Source: Gemmatimonadaceae bacterium
GTDB taxonomy: Bacteria > Gemmatimonadota > Gemmatimonadetes > Gemmatimonadales > Gemmatimonadaceae
Reading direction: 5' to 3'
Length of the DNA stretch: 64,000 nt
Assembly (NCBI GenBank): GCA_040882285.1
Contig: JBBEBQ010000020.1
Coordinates: 1 to 64,000, forward strand
Position 1 is the first letter of the stretch. Each line of letters opens with the position of its first letter. The position numbers and the translations under genes were made by a program. The notes under the pieces were generated by a model that searched no databases, was not told where the DNA came from, and worked only from the letters and a program-made list of their open reading frames with translations. Below are positions 17,213 to 25,505 of the stretch, one piece after another.

Positions 17213-17715
17213 GATATCAGACGCTGATCCGGACCGCGGTCGCGAGCATCACGGCCGCCGCCCTGGTCAAGGCGGACGTAGTGCATATGCCGTACGAGAG
17301 CCATGTCCTCGAGCACGCTCCCATAGTGGTATATGGCGAGCCGTCGCTCCCGCCGACGCTGGTCCACGCCAAGCGCAGCTTCTTTCTGGACCCGCGATTC
17401 GCCGGCCCGTTTGATCGCGCCCGTCCCGGGCTCGTAGTCCCCGTGTCGCTCACCCAGTACTGCCTGCAGGGCACCACACGCCGCGGACGATACGTGCGCC
17501 CGGGGATCGTCGCCGCCGACCCGCGCGTATTTCCGCTCGCGCGCTACGTCGAGGTGTTCCTGGGCAAGGAATACATCGGCCGCTTCCTGGTGGACGACAC
17601 GGGCAAGAACGTCATCGGTCCCACGCTCGACATCTGGACGGAGGACTGCAGCCAGGCACGCAGGTTCGGACGGAAGTGGGGGCACGCGGTGCTCGTGGCG
17701 CGCGGACAACAGTGA
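17209..17715 (+). CDS. 3D-domain (double-psi beta-barrel) protein
   Basis: 168 residues from ATG 17209, which overlaps the aroB stop (ATGA). Residues about 95-165 show the 3D domain pattern: 'IVAADPRVFPLARYVEVF', 'RFLVDDTGKNVIGPTLDIW', then an acidic residue and 'ARRFGRKWGHAVLV'. The family (related to MltA/YorM and RlpA barrels) acts on or binds cell-wall glycan; the aspartates in 'VDDTG' and 'LDIWTED' are the likely catalytic set. Residues 1-25 are weakly hydrophobic and may be an export signal. Its stop codon TGA is itself part of a heptad repeat array. Confidence 0.8.
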   Translation: MRYQTLIRTAVASITAAALVKADVVHMPYESHVLEHAPIVVYGEPSLPPTLVHAKRSFFLDPRFAGPFDRARPGLVVPVSLTQYCLQGTTRRGRYVRPGIVAADPRVFPLARYVEVFLGKEYIGRFLVDDTGKNVIGPTLDIWTEDCSQARRFGRKWGHAVLVARGQQ

Positions 17716-17874
17716 CTAGTGACTAGTGACTAGTGACTAGTGACTAGTGACTTGTGACTGGTGACTAGTAACTGCGTGCGCTTGGTAACGCTCTTGCATG
17801 GTTGCCCTCGAGGTCCGATGCTTGAGGCATCGGATGTAGTTCACTAGTCACTAGTCACCAGTCACCAGTCACTC
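17712..17874. repeat. heptad array, GTGACTA / TTCACTA-GTCACTA type, inverted arms
   Basis: Left arm 17712-17774 consists of nine 7-base units, mainly GTGACTA with variants GTGACTT, GTGACTG and GTAACTG. Right arm 17840-17874 consists of five units TTCACTA, GTCACTA, GTCACCA, GTCACCA, GTCACTC, complementary to the left arm. Between them lies a short hairpin CCGATGC/GCATCGG at 17813-17832. The left arm includes the stop codon of the 3D-domain gene; the right arm ends three bases before the next ATG. Confidence 0.9.
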
Positions 17875-17877
17875 TTT

Positions 17878-18057
17878 ATGTCTTCCTTCTCGACGTACAT
17901 GATCGGCTTCGTGGTGCTGGTGCTCGGTCTGGCCATCGCCGCCTATCTGCTCAACCTGCCCGCGATGTGGATCGCGGTCGGCGTGATCGTCCTCATCGGA
18001 CTCGGCATCCTCATGGCTACGGGCCGAACGAAGCCCAAAGACCCGCCCACGGTCTGA
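17878..18057 (+). CDS. tiny two-helix membrane protein
   Basis: 59 residues: MSSFSTYMIGFVVLVLGLAI and onward. Two hydrophobic helices at about residues 7-24 and 30-47 are joined by 'LLNLPAMW' and followed by a short polar tail (GRTKPKDPPTV). Codon use is normal for the window and the pattern of a conserved small membrane protein is strong, but I know no function. The heptad repeat arm ends 3 bases before the start, so it has no Shine-Dalgarno sequence. Confidence 0.6.
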   Translation: MSSFSTYMIGFVVLVLGLAIAAYLLNLPAMWIAVGVIVLIGLGILMATGRTKPKDPPTV

Positions 18058-18113
18058 GCCGGGGCGGGAAACAGTCCGCCTTTAACCACGCCGATTAGCT
18101 GCTAAGCGACCCT

Positions 18114-18177
18114 CCAATCCGCTCTCCGGATTGGCGTCAAGGTGTCTGTTGACCGTTCCTGAGCGCGACATTATCGT
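18114..18177 (+). promoter_or_regulatory. promoter of the sigma-factor gene with an upstream hairpin
   Basis: TTGACC at 18149-18154 and TATCGT at 18172-18177 are separated by exactly 17 bases, a good sigma-70 type promoter. Immediately upstream is a perfect 8-bp stem CCAATCCG/CGGATTGG with a 5-base loop (18114-18134), possibly an operator or the terminator of the preceding small gene. Confidence 0.55.
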
Positions 18178-18252
18178 GGCCGTCCGAGTTCCCACCCAGC
18201 TGGTTCGCGGCCCACTTCGGGCCGCCCAAAAAACTCCCGATCAGGGCAGCTT

Positions 18253-19146
18253 ATGCAGACCACGGCCGAAAGCAGGTCTAAGGGTTTTTTTCGCTCCTCG
18301 CCTTCCACCGCTTTCGACCAGTACCTGCACGACATCCAGAAGCTTCCGCTCATAAAAGATGTTCAGGAAGAGCGGCGCCTCGCGCGGCTCGCGCAGAATG
18401 GGGATGAACAGGCAGCGGAGCGTTTGGTTACGGCCAACCTCCGCTTCGTCATTTCATACGTGAAGAAGTACCAGGGGCACGGCCTCGATCTCAGCGAGCT
18501 CGTCGCTATCGGCAACGAAGGATTGCTCAAGGCCGTGCGCAAGTTCGATCCCGACCAGGGCGTCAAGTTCATCTCGTACGCCGTGTGGTGGGTCAGGCAG
18601 GCGGTCCTGAAGGCGCTCGCCGAGCAGACGCGCTCGGTCCGGATTCCCCTCAACCAGAACTCGCAGCTCATCAAGCTGTCGAGAGCGGAGACCGTGCTCT
18701 CGCAGGTGTTGAAGCGCGATCCGACCGACAACGAGCTGGGAAGACTGCTCGAGGAGACGCCCGAGCAGGTCCGCTCCGCCAAGCAGATGTCCGCGACCGA
18801 GCTCTCGCTCGACGCGCCGATCGACCGCTCCGACCGCGAGGCGTCGACCCTTGGCGAGCGCTTCGCCGGCGTCGACGGGATCGAGATCGAGGAGGTCACC
18901 GACTTCAATCTCATGCGCGAGTTCATCGACCGGGTCTTCCGCACGTATCTCACTCCGCGCGAGCGCAAGATCCTGTACCTGTATTACGGGCTGGAAGAAG
19001 GCTCCGAAGCCATGACGCTGGAGAAGATCGGCGCCCTGATGGGCGTTACGCGCGAGCGGATCCGGCAGATTCGCGAGCGGGCGTTCGAGAAGCTGCGGCA
19101 GTCGCCCGACGGCGCCGCACTCTCCGGGTTCTGGACTACCGCTTAA
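18253..19146 (+). CDS. rpoD: RNA polymerase sigma factor, RpoD/SigA-like
   Basis: 297 residues, without region 1.1. Region 1.2 lies at about residues 18-40 ('TAFDQYLHDIQKLPLI'), region 2 at 60-125 ('NLRFVISYVKKYQGHG', 'DLSELVAIGNEGLLKAV', 'FISYAVWWVRQAV', with the -10 recognition helix), region 3 at 130-200 and region 4 at about 230-290 ('LTPRERKILYLYYGL', helix-turn-helix 'TLEKIGALMGVTRERIRQIR'). The match to primary sigma factors is strong throughout. Short length is typical of group 1/2 sigma factors in several phyla, so it could be the principal sigma or a close RpoS-like paralogue. It has its own promoter and terminator. Confidence 0.93.
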   Translation: MQTTAESRSKGFFRSSPSTAFDQYLHDIQKLPLIKDVQEERRLARLAQNGDEQAAERLVTANLRFVISYVKKYQGHGLDLSELVAIGNEGLLKAVRKFDPDQGVKFISYAVWWVRQAVLKALAEQTRSVRIPLNQNSQLIKLSRAETVLSQVLKRDPTDNELGRLLEETPEQVRSAKQMSATELSLDAPIDRSDREASTLGERFAGVDGIEIEEVTDFNLMREFIDRVFRTYLTPRERKILYLYYGLEEGSEAMTLEKIGALMGVTRERIRQIRERAFEKLRQSPDGAALSGFWTTA

Positions 19147-19168
19147 CCGCTTCCCCTCCGAGCGATGG

Positions 19169-19204
19169 ACAGGGACGTTGGCTAATGCCGGCGTCCCTGT
19201 TTTG
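19169..19204 (+). terminator. intrinsic terminator after the sigma-factor gene
   Basis: ACAGGGACG at 19169-19177 pairs with CGTCCCTGT at 19192-19200, followed by TTTT. It lies 22 bp after the sigma stop and argues against any start of the next gene before 19205. Confidence 0.75.
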
Positions 19205-19213
19205 ATTGAAGGG

Positions 19214-20134
19214 ATGGCAAGCCCGGTGATGAAGCCAGCCGCGACCGCGCGCGCGGAGGATCCGCGTGTCGTCGCGTTCCTCAACAGCGCCGCCGGCTCC
19301 GCTGAAGCCGCGCGTAAAGCGCTCGAGTCCGCCGGCGCGTTCGACATCCGCGAGACCGACGCCGAAGCCATGACCCGGCAAATTCGCGAAGCGGTCGATT
19401 CGGGGTCGAAGCGTGTGCTGGTGTGCGGCGGCGACGGCACGATCGCCTCCGCGGCGCACGCGCTGGCCGGCACCGGCGTCGAGCTGGCGATTGTGCCGGG
19501 CGGAACGCTCAATCATTTCGCCAGGGACCACCACATTCCGATCGATCTCGCCGAGGCGCTGACCGCCGCCCGCGGCGATGCCAGCGCGGAGGTCGACGTC
19601 GGGTACGTCGGCGACAAGCTTTTCCTCAACACTTTCTCGGTGGGGATGTACGTCGGCTACGTGCGCACGCGCGACCGGCTGGAGAAGCGCGTCGGCTATC
19701 GGCTCGCGAGCTTCCTCGCCGTGCTGCGGACGTTCGTCAGGATGTACACGATGCACGTGGAGCTGGAAGTCGACGGCCAGGTCCGCCGGTACAAGACGGC
19801 GCTCGTGTTTGTCGGCGTGGGCGAGCGCGAGCTGAAGGTACCGAAGCTCGGCGCGCGCATCGAAGGCGGCCGTCACGGGCTGCACGTCATGATCGTCGAA
19901 GGTCGCCGGCGCGCGCGGCTCGTCGCGCTGGCGATGGCCGCGGCCGCGCGCGGTGTGGAGCACGCCGCCGCGGGCGACGCGCTCGACGCCTTCATCGTGG
20001 AGCGCTGCACGATCCACCTCGCGCGCTGGCGCGCACCCGTGGCCGTGGACGGAGAGATCATGAGCCTGCCGGCTCCGCTGGAGCTGCGGGTGGAGCGAAA
20101 CGCGTTGAAGGTGGTGGCGGCCAGATGTCCCTGA
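19214..20134 (+). CDS. diacylglycerol/lipid kinase family protein
   Basis: About 306 residues. 'VCGGDGTIASAAHAL' is the GGDGT nucleotide-binding motif of the DAG-kinase catalytic domain (DAGKc), and 'IVPGGTLNHFARD' is the following conserved segment; the C-terminal half has the family's beta-rich fold. Such proteins phosphorylate diacylglycerol, sphingoid or other lipids at the inner membrane. ATG 19214 is chosen because an earlier in-frame TTG (19178) lies inside a terminator stem; ATG 19229 is an alternative. The 3' end overlaps glcD by 10 bases, placing it at the head of the glc operon. Confidence 0.85.
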   Translation: MASPVMKPAATARAEDPRVVAFLNSAAGSAEAARKALESAGAFDIRETDAEAMTRQIREAVDSGSKRVLVCGGDGTIASAAHALAGTGVELAIVPGGTLNHFARDHHIPIDLAEALTAARGDASAEVDVGYVGDKLFLNTFSVGMYVGYVRTRDRLEKRVGYRLASFLAVLRTFVRMYTMHVELEVDGQVRRYKTALVFVGVGERELKVPKLGARIEGGRHGLHVMIVEGRRRARLVALAMAAAARGVEHAAAGDALDAFIVERCTIHLARWRAPVAVDGEIMSLPAPLELRVERNALKVVAARCP

Positions 20135-21594
20135 ACGCGGAGCCGGCGCGTCCGTCCGGCGGCGACTACACGCTCGATCCCGCGCTCGCGCGCAAGCTCG
20201 CGGAAATAGTCGGCGGGACGCACGTTCTCTCGCGACAGTCGCAGCTGCTCGTGTACAACTCCGATGGTCTGCCGGGCTACCGGCGGCAGCCGTCGCTCGC
20301 CGTCTTTCCGGGAACGCGGGACGAGGTGATCGACGTCGTGCGCGCGCTGCACGAGGCCGGCGCGCCGTTCGTGCCGCGCGGCGCTGGCACCGGACTCTCC
20401 GGCGGCGCGCTCGCCGACGGCATCGTCCTGCTCGGCTTGAACCGCCTCAAGCGCATCCTCGATATCGACGTCGAGAACCGGACCGCGACCGTCGAGCCGG
20501 GTGTGGTGAACCTGAGCCTCAACCGCGCCGTCGGACCGAAGGGGTTGCTGTACGCGCCGGACCCGTCCAGCGAGGCGGCGTGCACCATCGGCGGCAACGT
20601 CGCCGAGAACGCCGGCGGCCCGCACTGCCTCAAGTACGGCGTGACGCTGAATCACATCCTCGCGGTCAAGGCGGTCCTCCCGGACGGATCTATCGTCCAG
20701 CTGGGCGACGAGGTGAGCGATCGCGCGGGCTACGACCTCGTCGGCGCGTTCGTCGGCTCCGAGGGATGCTTCGGCGTGGCGCTCGAGATCACCGTCCGCC
20801 TGCTGAAAAAGCCGGAAGTGATCCGCACGATGCTCGCGGACTTTCTGACCGTCGACGGCGGCGCGCGCGCGACGTCGGCGATCATCGCCAGCGGGATCGT
20901 CCCCGCGGCGCTCGAGTTTCTCGACGGCCCCACGACGCGCGTCGTCGAGTCTTCGATATATGCCGCGGGATATCCCACCGACGCGGAAGCGATCCTGCTG
21001 GTGGAGCTGGACGGCCTGCTGGATGGCATCGACGAGGACGTCGACCGCGTGCGGCGGATCTGCATGGATGCCGGAGCGCGCACCGTGCGGGTCGCGCGCG
21101 ACGACGCCGAGCGACTCAAGCTCTGGCAGGGACGCAAGAAGGCGTTCGGCGCGATGGGACGGCTCGCGCCGCACCTCGTCGTGCAGGACGCGGTCGTGCC
21201 GCGCACGAAGATCCCCGAGATCCTCGCCGCCATTCACGGCATCTCGCAGAAGCATGGCGTCCTCGTGTGCAACATCTTCCACGCCGGCGACGGAAACCTG
21301 CACCCCAACATTCCGTACAACGCGGACGACGTCGAGCAGAGCGAGCGCGTGCACCAGGCGATGCGCGAGATCATGGGTGTCTGCATCGCCGCGGGCGGCA
21401 CCATCACCGGCGAGCACGGCGTGGGGCTCGACAAGATCGGCTACATGGAGAAGATCTTCACGCCCAATTCGCTCGCGGCGATGTGCCGGTTGCGCGAGGT
21501 GTTCGATCCCGAGCGGCGCAGCAATCCCGGCAAGGTGGTACCGCTGCACTCGTGCCGCGAATGGTACGCGACACCGGCGGGACGCGGCCGGTGA
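20125..21594 (+). CDS. glcD: glycolate oxidase-type FAD-linked subunit
   Basis: 489 residues. FAD-binding (PCMH) motif 'PRGAGTGLSGGAL' near residue 90, 'CTIGGNVAENAGGPHCLKYG', and C-terminal 'IFHAGDGNLHPNI' and 'GTITGEHGVGLDK' define the GlcD/D-lactate dehydrogenase family. It oxidises a 2-hydroxy acid such as glycolate or D-lactate and passes electrons to GlcF. ATG 20125 overlaps the kinase gene by 10 bases; the stop overlaps the GTG of glcE (GTGA). Confidence 0.95.
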   Translation: MSLNAEPARPSGGDYTLDPALARKLAEIVGGTHVLSRQSQLLVYNSDGLPGYRRQPSLAVFPGTRDEVIDVVRALHEAGAPFVPRGAGTGLSGGALADGIVLLGLNRLKRILDIDVENRTATVEPGVVNLSLNRAVGPKGLLYAPDPSSEAACTIGGNVAENAGGPHCLKYGVTLNHILAVKAVLPDGSIVQLGDEVSDRAGYDLVGAFVGSEGCFGVALEITVRLLKKPEVIRTMLADFLTVDGGARATSAIIASGIVPAALEFLDGPTTRVVESSIYAAGYPTDAEAILLVELDGLLDGIDEDVDRVRRICMDAGARTVRVARDDAERLKLWQGRKKAFGAMGRLAPHLVVQDAVVPRTKIPEILAAIHGISQKHGVLVCNIFHAGDGNLHPNIPYNADDVEQSERVHQAMREIMGVCIAAGGTITGEHGVGLDKIGYMEKIFTPNSLAAMCRLREVFDPERRSNPGKVVPLHSCREWYATPAGRGR

Positions 21595-22742
21595 CGGCGA
21601 CGGTCACACTCGACGACATCGGCTCGCGGGTCGCGGCGGCGGCGGCGGGCGGACGCGCGCTCCGGATCGCCGGACGCGGCACGTGGCTCGACGCGGGGGG
21701 GCCCGTCGAGGCGGGCGAGACTCTGAGCCTCGCGTCGTACTCCGGGATAGTCGACTACGTCCCGGGAGATCTCACTATCACCGTTCGGGCCGGTACTCCG
21801 CTCACCGAGATCGCGAGCGCGACGCGCGAGCATGGCCAGTGGCTTCCGCTGGATCCGCCGGGCTCGCCCGACGGCACGATCGGTGCGACCGTCGCTACGG
21901 GATCGTACGGGCCGCTCGCGACCGCGTTCGGCAGGCCGCGCGATCAGGTGCTCGGCCTGGAGTCGGTGTCCGGCACCGGCGAGGTGATAACCGTCGGCTC
22001 GCGCGTGGTGAAGAACGTCGCGGGCTTCGATCTCACCCGCCTCCTCGTGGGATCCTGGGGAACGCTGGGCGTCATCACCCAGCTCACGCTGCGCTTGCGC
22101 GCGCGCAACGACGTCGAGCGCAGCGCCGGGATCGTCGTGCCGGAGCGGGGCCGGAAGCTCGCCGCGGTTCTCGCCGCCGCCCGAGCCGCGCGTATCGCCC
22201 CGCTCGCGCTCGAGCTCCTGGACCCGTCCGTCGCACACCGGCTGGGGCTTCCCGCGGAGACGGTCCTGCTCGCCCGCTTCGGCGGAAACAGCGAGAGCGT
22301 CACCGCGCAGCTCGCGGAGCTCGCCGCGCTCGGACAATCCTTCGCGGCCCCGGACGATTGCTGGGACCGGCTCCGCGCGCTCGACGCGGACGCGACGGCG
22401 ACGCTCCGCTTCTCGACGCCGCTCGCCGACCTGCCGATCCTCTGGGACGCGCTGGCCGACGGGGCGACCGGCGGGCAGGAGCTGCTCCGGCACGCGACCG
22501 TCATGCGCGGGATCGTGCGCTGCCTGGTGCAAGCTCCGGCCGGATCCGCGCGGTCGCTGGACGACGTGCTGACCGGGATCGCGCGCCCGCTCGAGAGCGC
22601 GCGCCTCATTCCGGAGCGGCTCGGGAACGCCTGGAGCCGGATCGCTGGAGCATCCATCGACGATCCGATCTCGCGCCGGGTGAAGCTGGCCTTCGATCCG
22701 GCGAACGTGCTCAACCCGGGAATTCTCGGAGAGTCTCCGTGA
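21591..22742 (+). CDS. glcE: glycolate oxidase-type FAD-binding subunit
   Basis: 383 residues with a GTG start at 21591 inside the glcD stop (GTGA). It has the FAD-binding half of GlcE: 'LRIAGRGTWLDAG', 'TVRAGTPLTEIASATREHGQ', 'GTIGATVATGSYGPL' and 'SRVVKNVAGFDLTRL', and a C-terminal FAD-oxidase tail ending 'FDPANVLNPG'. It partners GlcD and GlcF in the membrane-associated glycolate (or D-lactate) oxidase complex. Confidence 0.92.
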   Translation: MTATVTLDDIGSRVAAAAAGGRALRIAGRGTWLDAGGPVEAGETLSLASYSGIVDYVPGDLTITVRAGTPLTEIASATREHGQWLPLDPPGSPDGTIGATVATGSYGPLATAFGRPRDQVLGLESVSGTGEVITVGSRVVKNVAGFDLTRLLVGSWGTLGVITQLTLRLRARNDVERSAGIVVPERGRKLAAVLAAARAARIAPLALELLDPSVAHRLGLPAETVLLARFGGNSESVTAQLAELAALGQSFAAPDDCWDRLRALDADATATLRFSTPLADLPILWDALADGATGGQELLRHATVMRGIVRCLVQAPAGSARSLDDVLTGIARPLESARLIPERLGNAWSRIAGASIDDPISRRVKLAFDPANVLNPGILGESP

Positions 22743-24055
22743 CGGCGGCGGCCAACGTCACCGGCTCCGCGACGGACGCGACTCCGCCCGGGGACGCGAT
22801 CGTGTGCGCGCTCCCCGGCACTCCGCTCGCCGGCGCGCTGCCCGGGATCAACGCGTGCGTGCACTGCGGCTTCTGCCTGCAGGCCTGCCCCACGTATCTC
22901 GCGATGGAGGACGAGAACGACAGCCCGCGCGGCCGCATCTTCCTGATGCGCTCGCTGCTGGAAGGTACGGTGCCCGTGGACGATCCCGTCGTGCGCGAGC
23001 ACATCGACCGCTGCCTCGGCTGCCGCGCGTGCGAGACCGTTTGCCCCTCGGGAGTGCCGTACGGCCAGCTGCTGGAAGCCACCCGCGCAACGCTCACGCA
23101 GGTGCGCCCCGTTCCGCTGCTCGCGCGGCTGCTGCTCTGGTCCTTCGCGCGGCCGTGGGTGCTCGCGATCGGGATGGCGGGCGGGCGATTCCTCGCGGCC
23201 ACGCCGATCCCGTGGCTGCTGTCGCGGTTGCCGGGCAAGATCGGCTTCGCGATGGCGATGCTGGCGTCCACGGAGAGCCGGCTCGAGCGCGGCGGATACA
23301 AGCCGACCATCGCTCCGACGCGCGGATCGTTCGCCCTGCTCGAGGGCTGCGTGATGGAAGGACTCTTCACCGCGACCAATCGGGCGACCGAGCGGACGCT
23401 CGCGGTGAACGGGTACGAGCCGCGCGAGGCGCGCGGCCAGCGATGCTGCGGCGCGCTGCACGCGCACGCCGGCGATCTCGAGACCGCGCGCCGACTCGCG
23501 CGGCGCAACATCGACGCGTTCGAGCGGTCGGGCGCCGACTTCATCGTCGTGAACGCAGCCGGGTGCGGCGCCGCGATGAAGGACTACGGTCTGCTGCTCG
23601 AGCACGACGCGGAATGGGCGGAGCGCGCGAGCGCCGTGGCGGCGAAGGCGCGCGACGTAAGCGAGCTGCTGGCCGCGGCCGGGCCGCTGCGCGGAAACCC
23701 GCTGCCGTTCAGGGTGACGTACGACGCGCCGTGCCATCTGCAGCACGCGCAGCGCGTGGTGCAGGCGCCGCTCGCGGTGCTGAGCGCGATCCCGGACCTG
23801 GAGCTGGTTCCACTGCACGATTCCGATCAGTGCTGCGGCAGCGCGGGCATCTACAACCTCATCGAGCCCGAGGTCTCCGACCGCGTGCTCACTCCCAAGC
23901 TCGCGAACATCAAGGCCACCGGCGCGCCGTGGGTGGCGACCGGAAATCCCGGCTGCATGATGCAGATCGGGGCCGGCATGCTGCGCGCCGGGATCCCCGC
24001 TCGAACCGTTCATCCCGTGGATCTGCTCGACGCCTCGTACGCCGCCCGTGGCTGA
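22739..24055 (+). CDS. glcF: glycolate oxidase iron-sulfur subunit
   Basis: 438 residues with a GTG start overlapping the glcE stop. Two 4Fe-4S motifs are visible: 'CVHCGFCLQACP' near residue 40 and 'CLGCRACETVCP' near residue 90. Two CCG domains follow ('RCCGALHAHAGD', 'DAPCHLQHAQ', 'QCCGSAGIYN', 'GNPGCMMQ') that bind the heterodisulfide-reductase-like cofactor. It passes electrons from the FAD subunits to the quinone pool. Confidence 0.95.
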   Translation: MTAAANVTGSATDATPPGDAIVCALPGTPLAGALPGINACVHCGFCLQACPTYLAMEDENDSPRGRIFLMRSLLEGTVPVDDPVVREHIDRCLGCRACETVCPSGVPYGQLLEATRATLTQVRPVPLLARLLLWSFARPWVLAIGMAGGRFLAATPIPWLLSRLPGKIGFAMAMLASTESRLERGGYKPTIAPTRGSFALLEGCVMEGLFTATNRATERTLAVNGYEPREARGQRCCGALHAHAGDLETARRLARRNIDAFERSGADFIVVNAAGCGAAMKDYGLLLEHDAEWAERASAVAAKARDVSELLAAAGPLRGNPLPFRVTYDAPCHLQHAQRVVQAPLAVLSAIPDLELVPLHDSDQCCGSAGIYNLIEPEVSDRVLTPKLANIKATGAPWVATGNPGCMMQIGAGMLRAGIPARTVHPVDLLDASYAARG

Positions 24056-25049
24056 CTCCGCGGGCGCGCGTCCGGAGACGGCGAGCGACTACGACGCGCT
24101 GCGCGCCGGCGCGATCGTACTGGACCGCGGCGACCGCGCCCGCTGGCGCTTCACGGGCGCCAAGGCTGCGGAGACGCTGACCGGACTCGTCACCAACGAC
24201 GTGCTCGCGCTGCAGCCGGGCGAGGGTCTGTACGCCGCCGCGCTGACGCCCAAGGGAAAGATCGTCGCGGACCTGCGGGTACTGCGCGACGGCGACGAGT
24301 ACCTCGTCGACACCGGTCCGGCGGCCGCGGCCGGCTGGCGCGCGATGGTGCGCAAGTTCGTCAATCCGCGCGTGACGCCGTTCAGCGAGATCACCGGGCA
24401 AACTTGCGACCTCGGCCTGTTCGGAAAGCGCGCGGCCGAGCTGCTGTCGCGCCTCTTCGAGGGAGCGGGCTGCTCGTTCGACCAACTGCGGCCATACGCG
24501 CACATCCGCGCGCGCTTCCAAGGCGCCGACGTCAGCATCGTCCGCGCATCGGAGCTGGGCGAAATACCGGGGTTCGACATCATAGCTCCCGCGGAAGCCG
24601 CCGCGGCGCTGACCGCGCGGCTCGTCGCGGCGGGCGCCATGCCGGGAACGCGGAAAACTTTCGACGTCGCGCGGATAGAGGCGGGGTTTCCCGAATGGGG
24701 CGCGGACATGACCGACGACACGCTGGCGCAGGAAGCGAATCTCGACGAGCTGGGCGCGATATCGTACTCGAAGGGGTGCTACGTGGGGCAGGAAGTGGTC
24801 GCGCGGATCCACTTCCGCGGGCATGTGAACAGGACGCTCCGGCGAATCACCTTCGCCGGCGATCGCGTTCCGCGCCGCGGCGCGGAGTTGGTGGACGCGA
24901 GCGGAAAGACGGTAGGCGACGTGCGGAGCGCAACGGCATCGCCGCGCTCCGGCGGAGTCGGGATCGCGATGGCGCGGCGCGAGGTCGGCGCTGGTGACTC
25001 GCTGACTGCGCAGTGGGCTGACGGGCGCGCCGAAGTGGTTGTGATCTAG
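24048..25049 (+). CDS. ygfZ: folate-binding YgfZ/GcvT-like protein
   Basis: 333 residues, GTG start 24048 overlapping glcF by 8 bases. The family signature KGCYVGQE at about residues 243-250 contains the conserved cysteine that defines YgfZ, and the N-terminal GcvT-like domain includes 'LVTNDVLALQPG' and 'ALTPKGKIVADLRV'. YgfZ proteins use folate to help assemble or repair iron-sulfur clusters. Placement right after the Fe-S subunit gene glcF fits a role in maturing or repairing that cluster protein. Confidence 0.92.
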   Translation: MADSAGARPETASDYDALRAGAIVLDRGDRARWRFTGAKAAETLTGLVTNDVLALQPGEGLYAAALTPKGKIVADLRVLRDGDEYLVDTGPAAAAGWRAMVRKFVNPRVTPFSEITGQTCDLGLFGKRAAELLSRLFEGAGCSFDQLRPYAHIRARFQGADVSIVRASELGEIPGFDIIAPAEAAAALTARLVAAGAMPGTRKTFDVARIEAGFPEWGADMTDDTLAQEANLDELGAISYSKGCYVGQEVVARIHFRGHVNRTLRRITFAGDRVPRRGAELVDASGKTVGDVRSATASPRSGGVGIAMARREVGAGDSLTAQWADGRAEVVVI

Positions 25050-25084
25050 CTGCAGTGCCAACCCAAAAACCGTTCACCACAAAA

Positions 25085-25115
25085 AAAGGCGCGACCAGGA
25101 GAGTCGCGCCTTTCT
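25085..25115. terminator. bidirectional intrinsic terminator
   Basis: GGCGCGAC (25088-25095) and GTCGCGCC (25103-25110) form an 8-bp stem with a 7-base loop, with A-run before and TTTC after, so it can stop both the glc/ygfZ operon and the convergent small lipoprotein gene. Confidence 0.85.
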
Positions 25116-25133
25116 TGACGATACGAGTAAACC

Positions 25134-25310
25134 TTACGGCGTCGTGCCGCGGGTCGTCGTATCCATCGGCATGGTGTCCATCACCATTCCGGTGTCCATC
25201 GTGGCAGGCGCGGGCGCCATCGCGGGCGCGGCGGTATCGGTCGTAGCGTCGTCCTTTGCGGTGCATCCAACTGCGAACAGCACTGCGGCGACAAGAGCCA
25301 GGCGCTTCAT
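25134..25310 (-). CDS. small low-complexity lipoprotein
   Basis: 58 residues from ATG 25310, with AAGGAG eight bases before. The signal MKRLALVAAVLFAVGC gives Cys16. The mature part is almost only Ala, Pro, Asp, Met and Thr, with repeated 'MDT' and 'TTD' triplets and no recognisable fold. A perfect TTGACA -35 box precedes it. Unknown function; Met-rich tails can bind metals but nothing here proves it. Confidence 0.7.
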   Translation of the reverse strand: MKRLALVAAVLFAVGCTAKDDATTDTAAPAMAPAPATMDTGMVMDTMPMDTTTRGTTP

Positions 25311-25393
25311 GTACAAATCTCCTTGGAGAGGGGCTGATGATTACAGAGCCGGGCTGGATCAGCGGTCGCAGTGCCCGGTACAGGCGCGGCAAG

Positions 25394-25421
25394 AATCTAT
25401 CCTACACTAATAAGGTGTCAA
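25394..25421 (-). promoter_or_regulatory. promoter of the small lipoprotein gene
   Basis: On the minus strand TTGACA (25421-25416) and TAGATT (25399-25394) are 16 bases apart, giving a predicted start about 80 bases before the coding region. The -35 box is a perfect consensus. Confidence 0.5.
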
Positions 25422-25505
25422 GACTTAGCCCGCTCTGGAAGGGGTCGGATCAGAACGGTAGATTCCAAATTCCCGCCACCTCTCCCCGCCGGCCGGAGTA
25501 GCACC

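Noticed and set aside
17712-17874. Heptad repeats as a CRISPR array
   Set aside because: The repeat unit is 7 bp with no spacers and no cas genes nearby.
19178-19213. A TTG start for the lipid kinase at 19178
   Set aside because: It lies in the stem of the terminator that follows the sigma gene, so it would not be translated.
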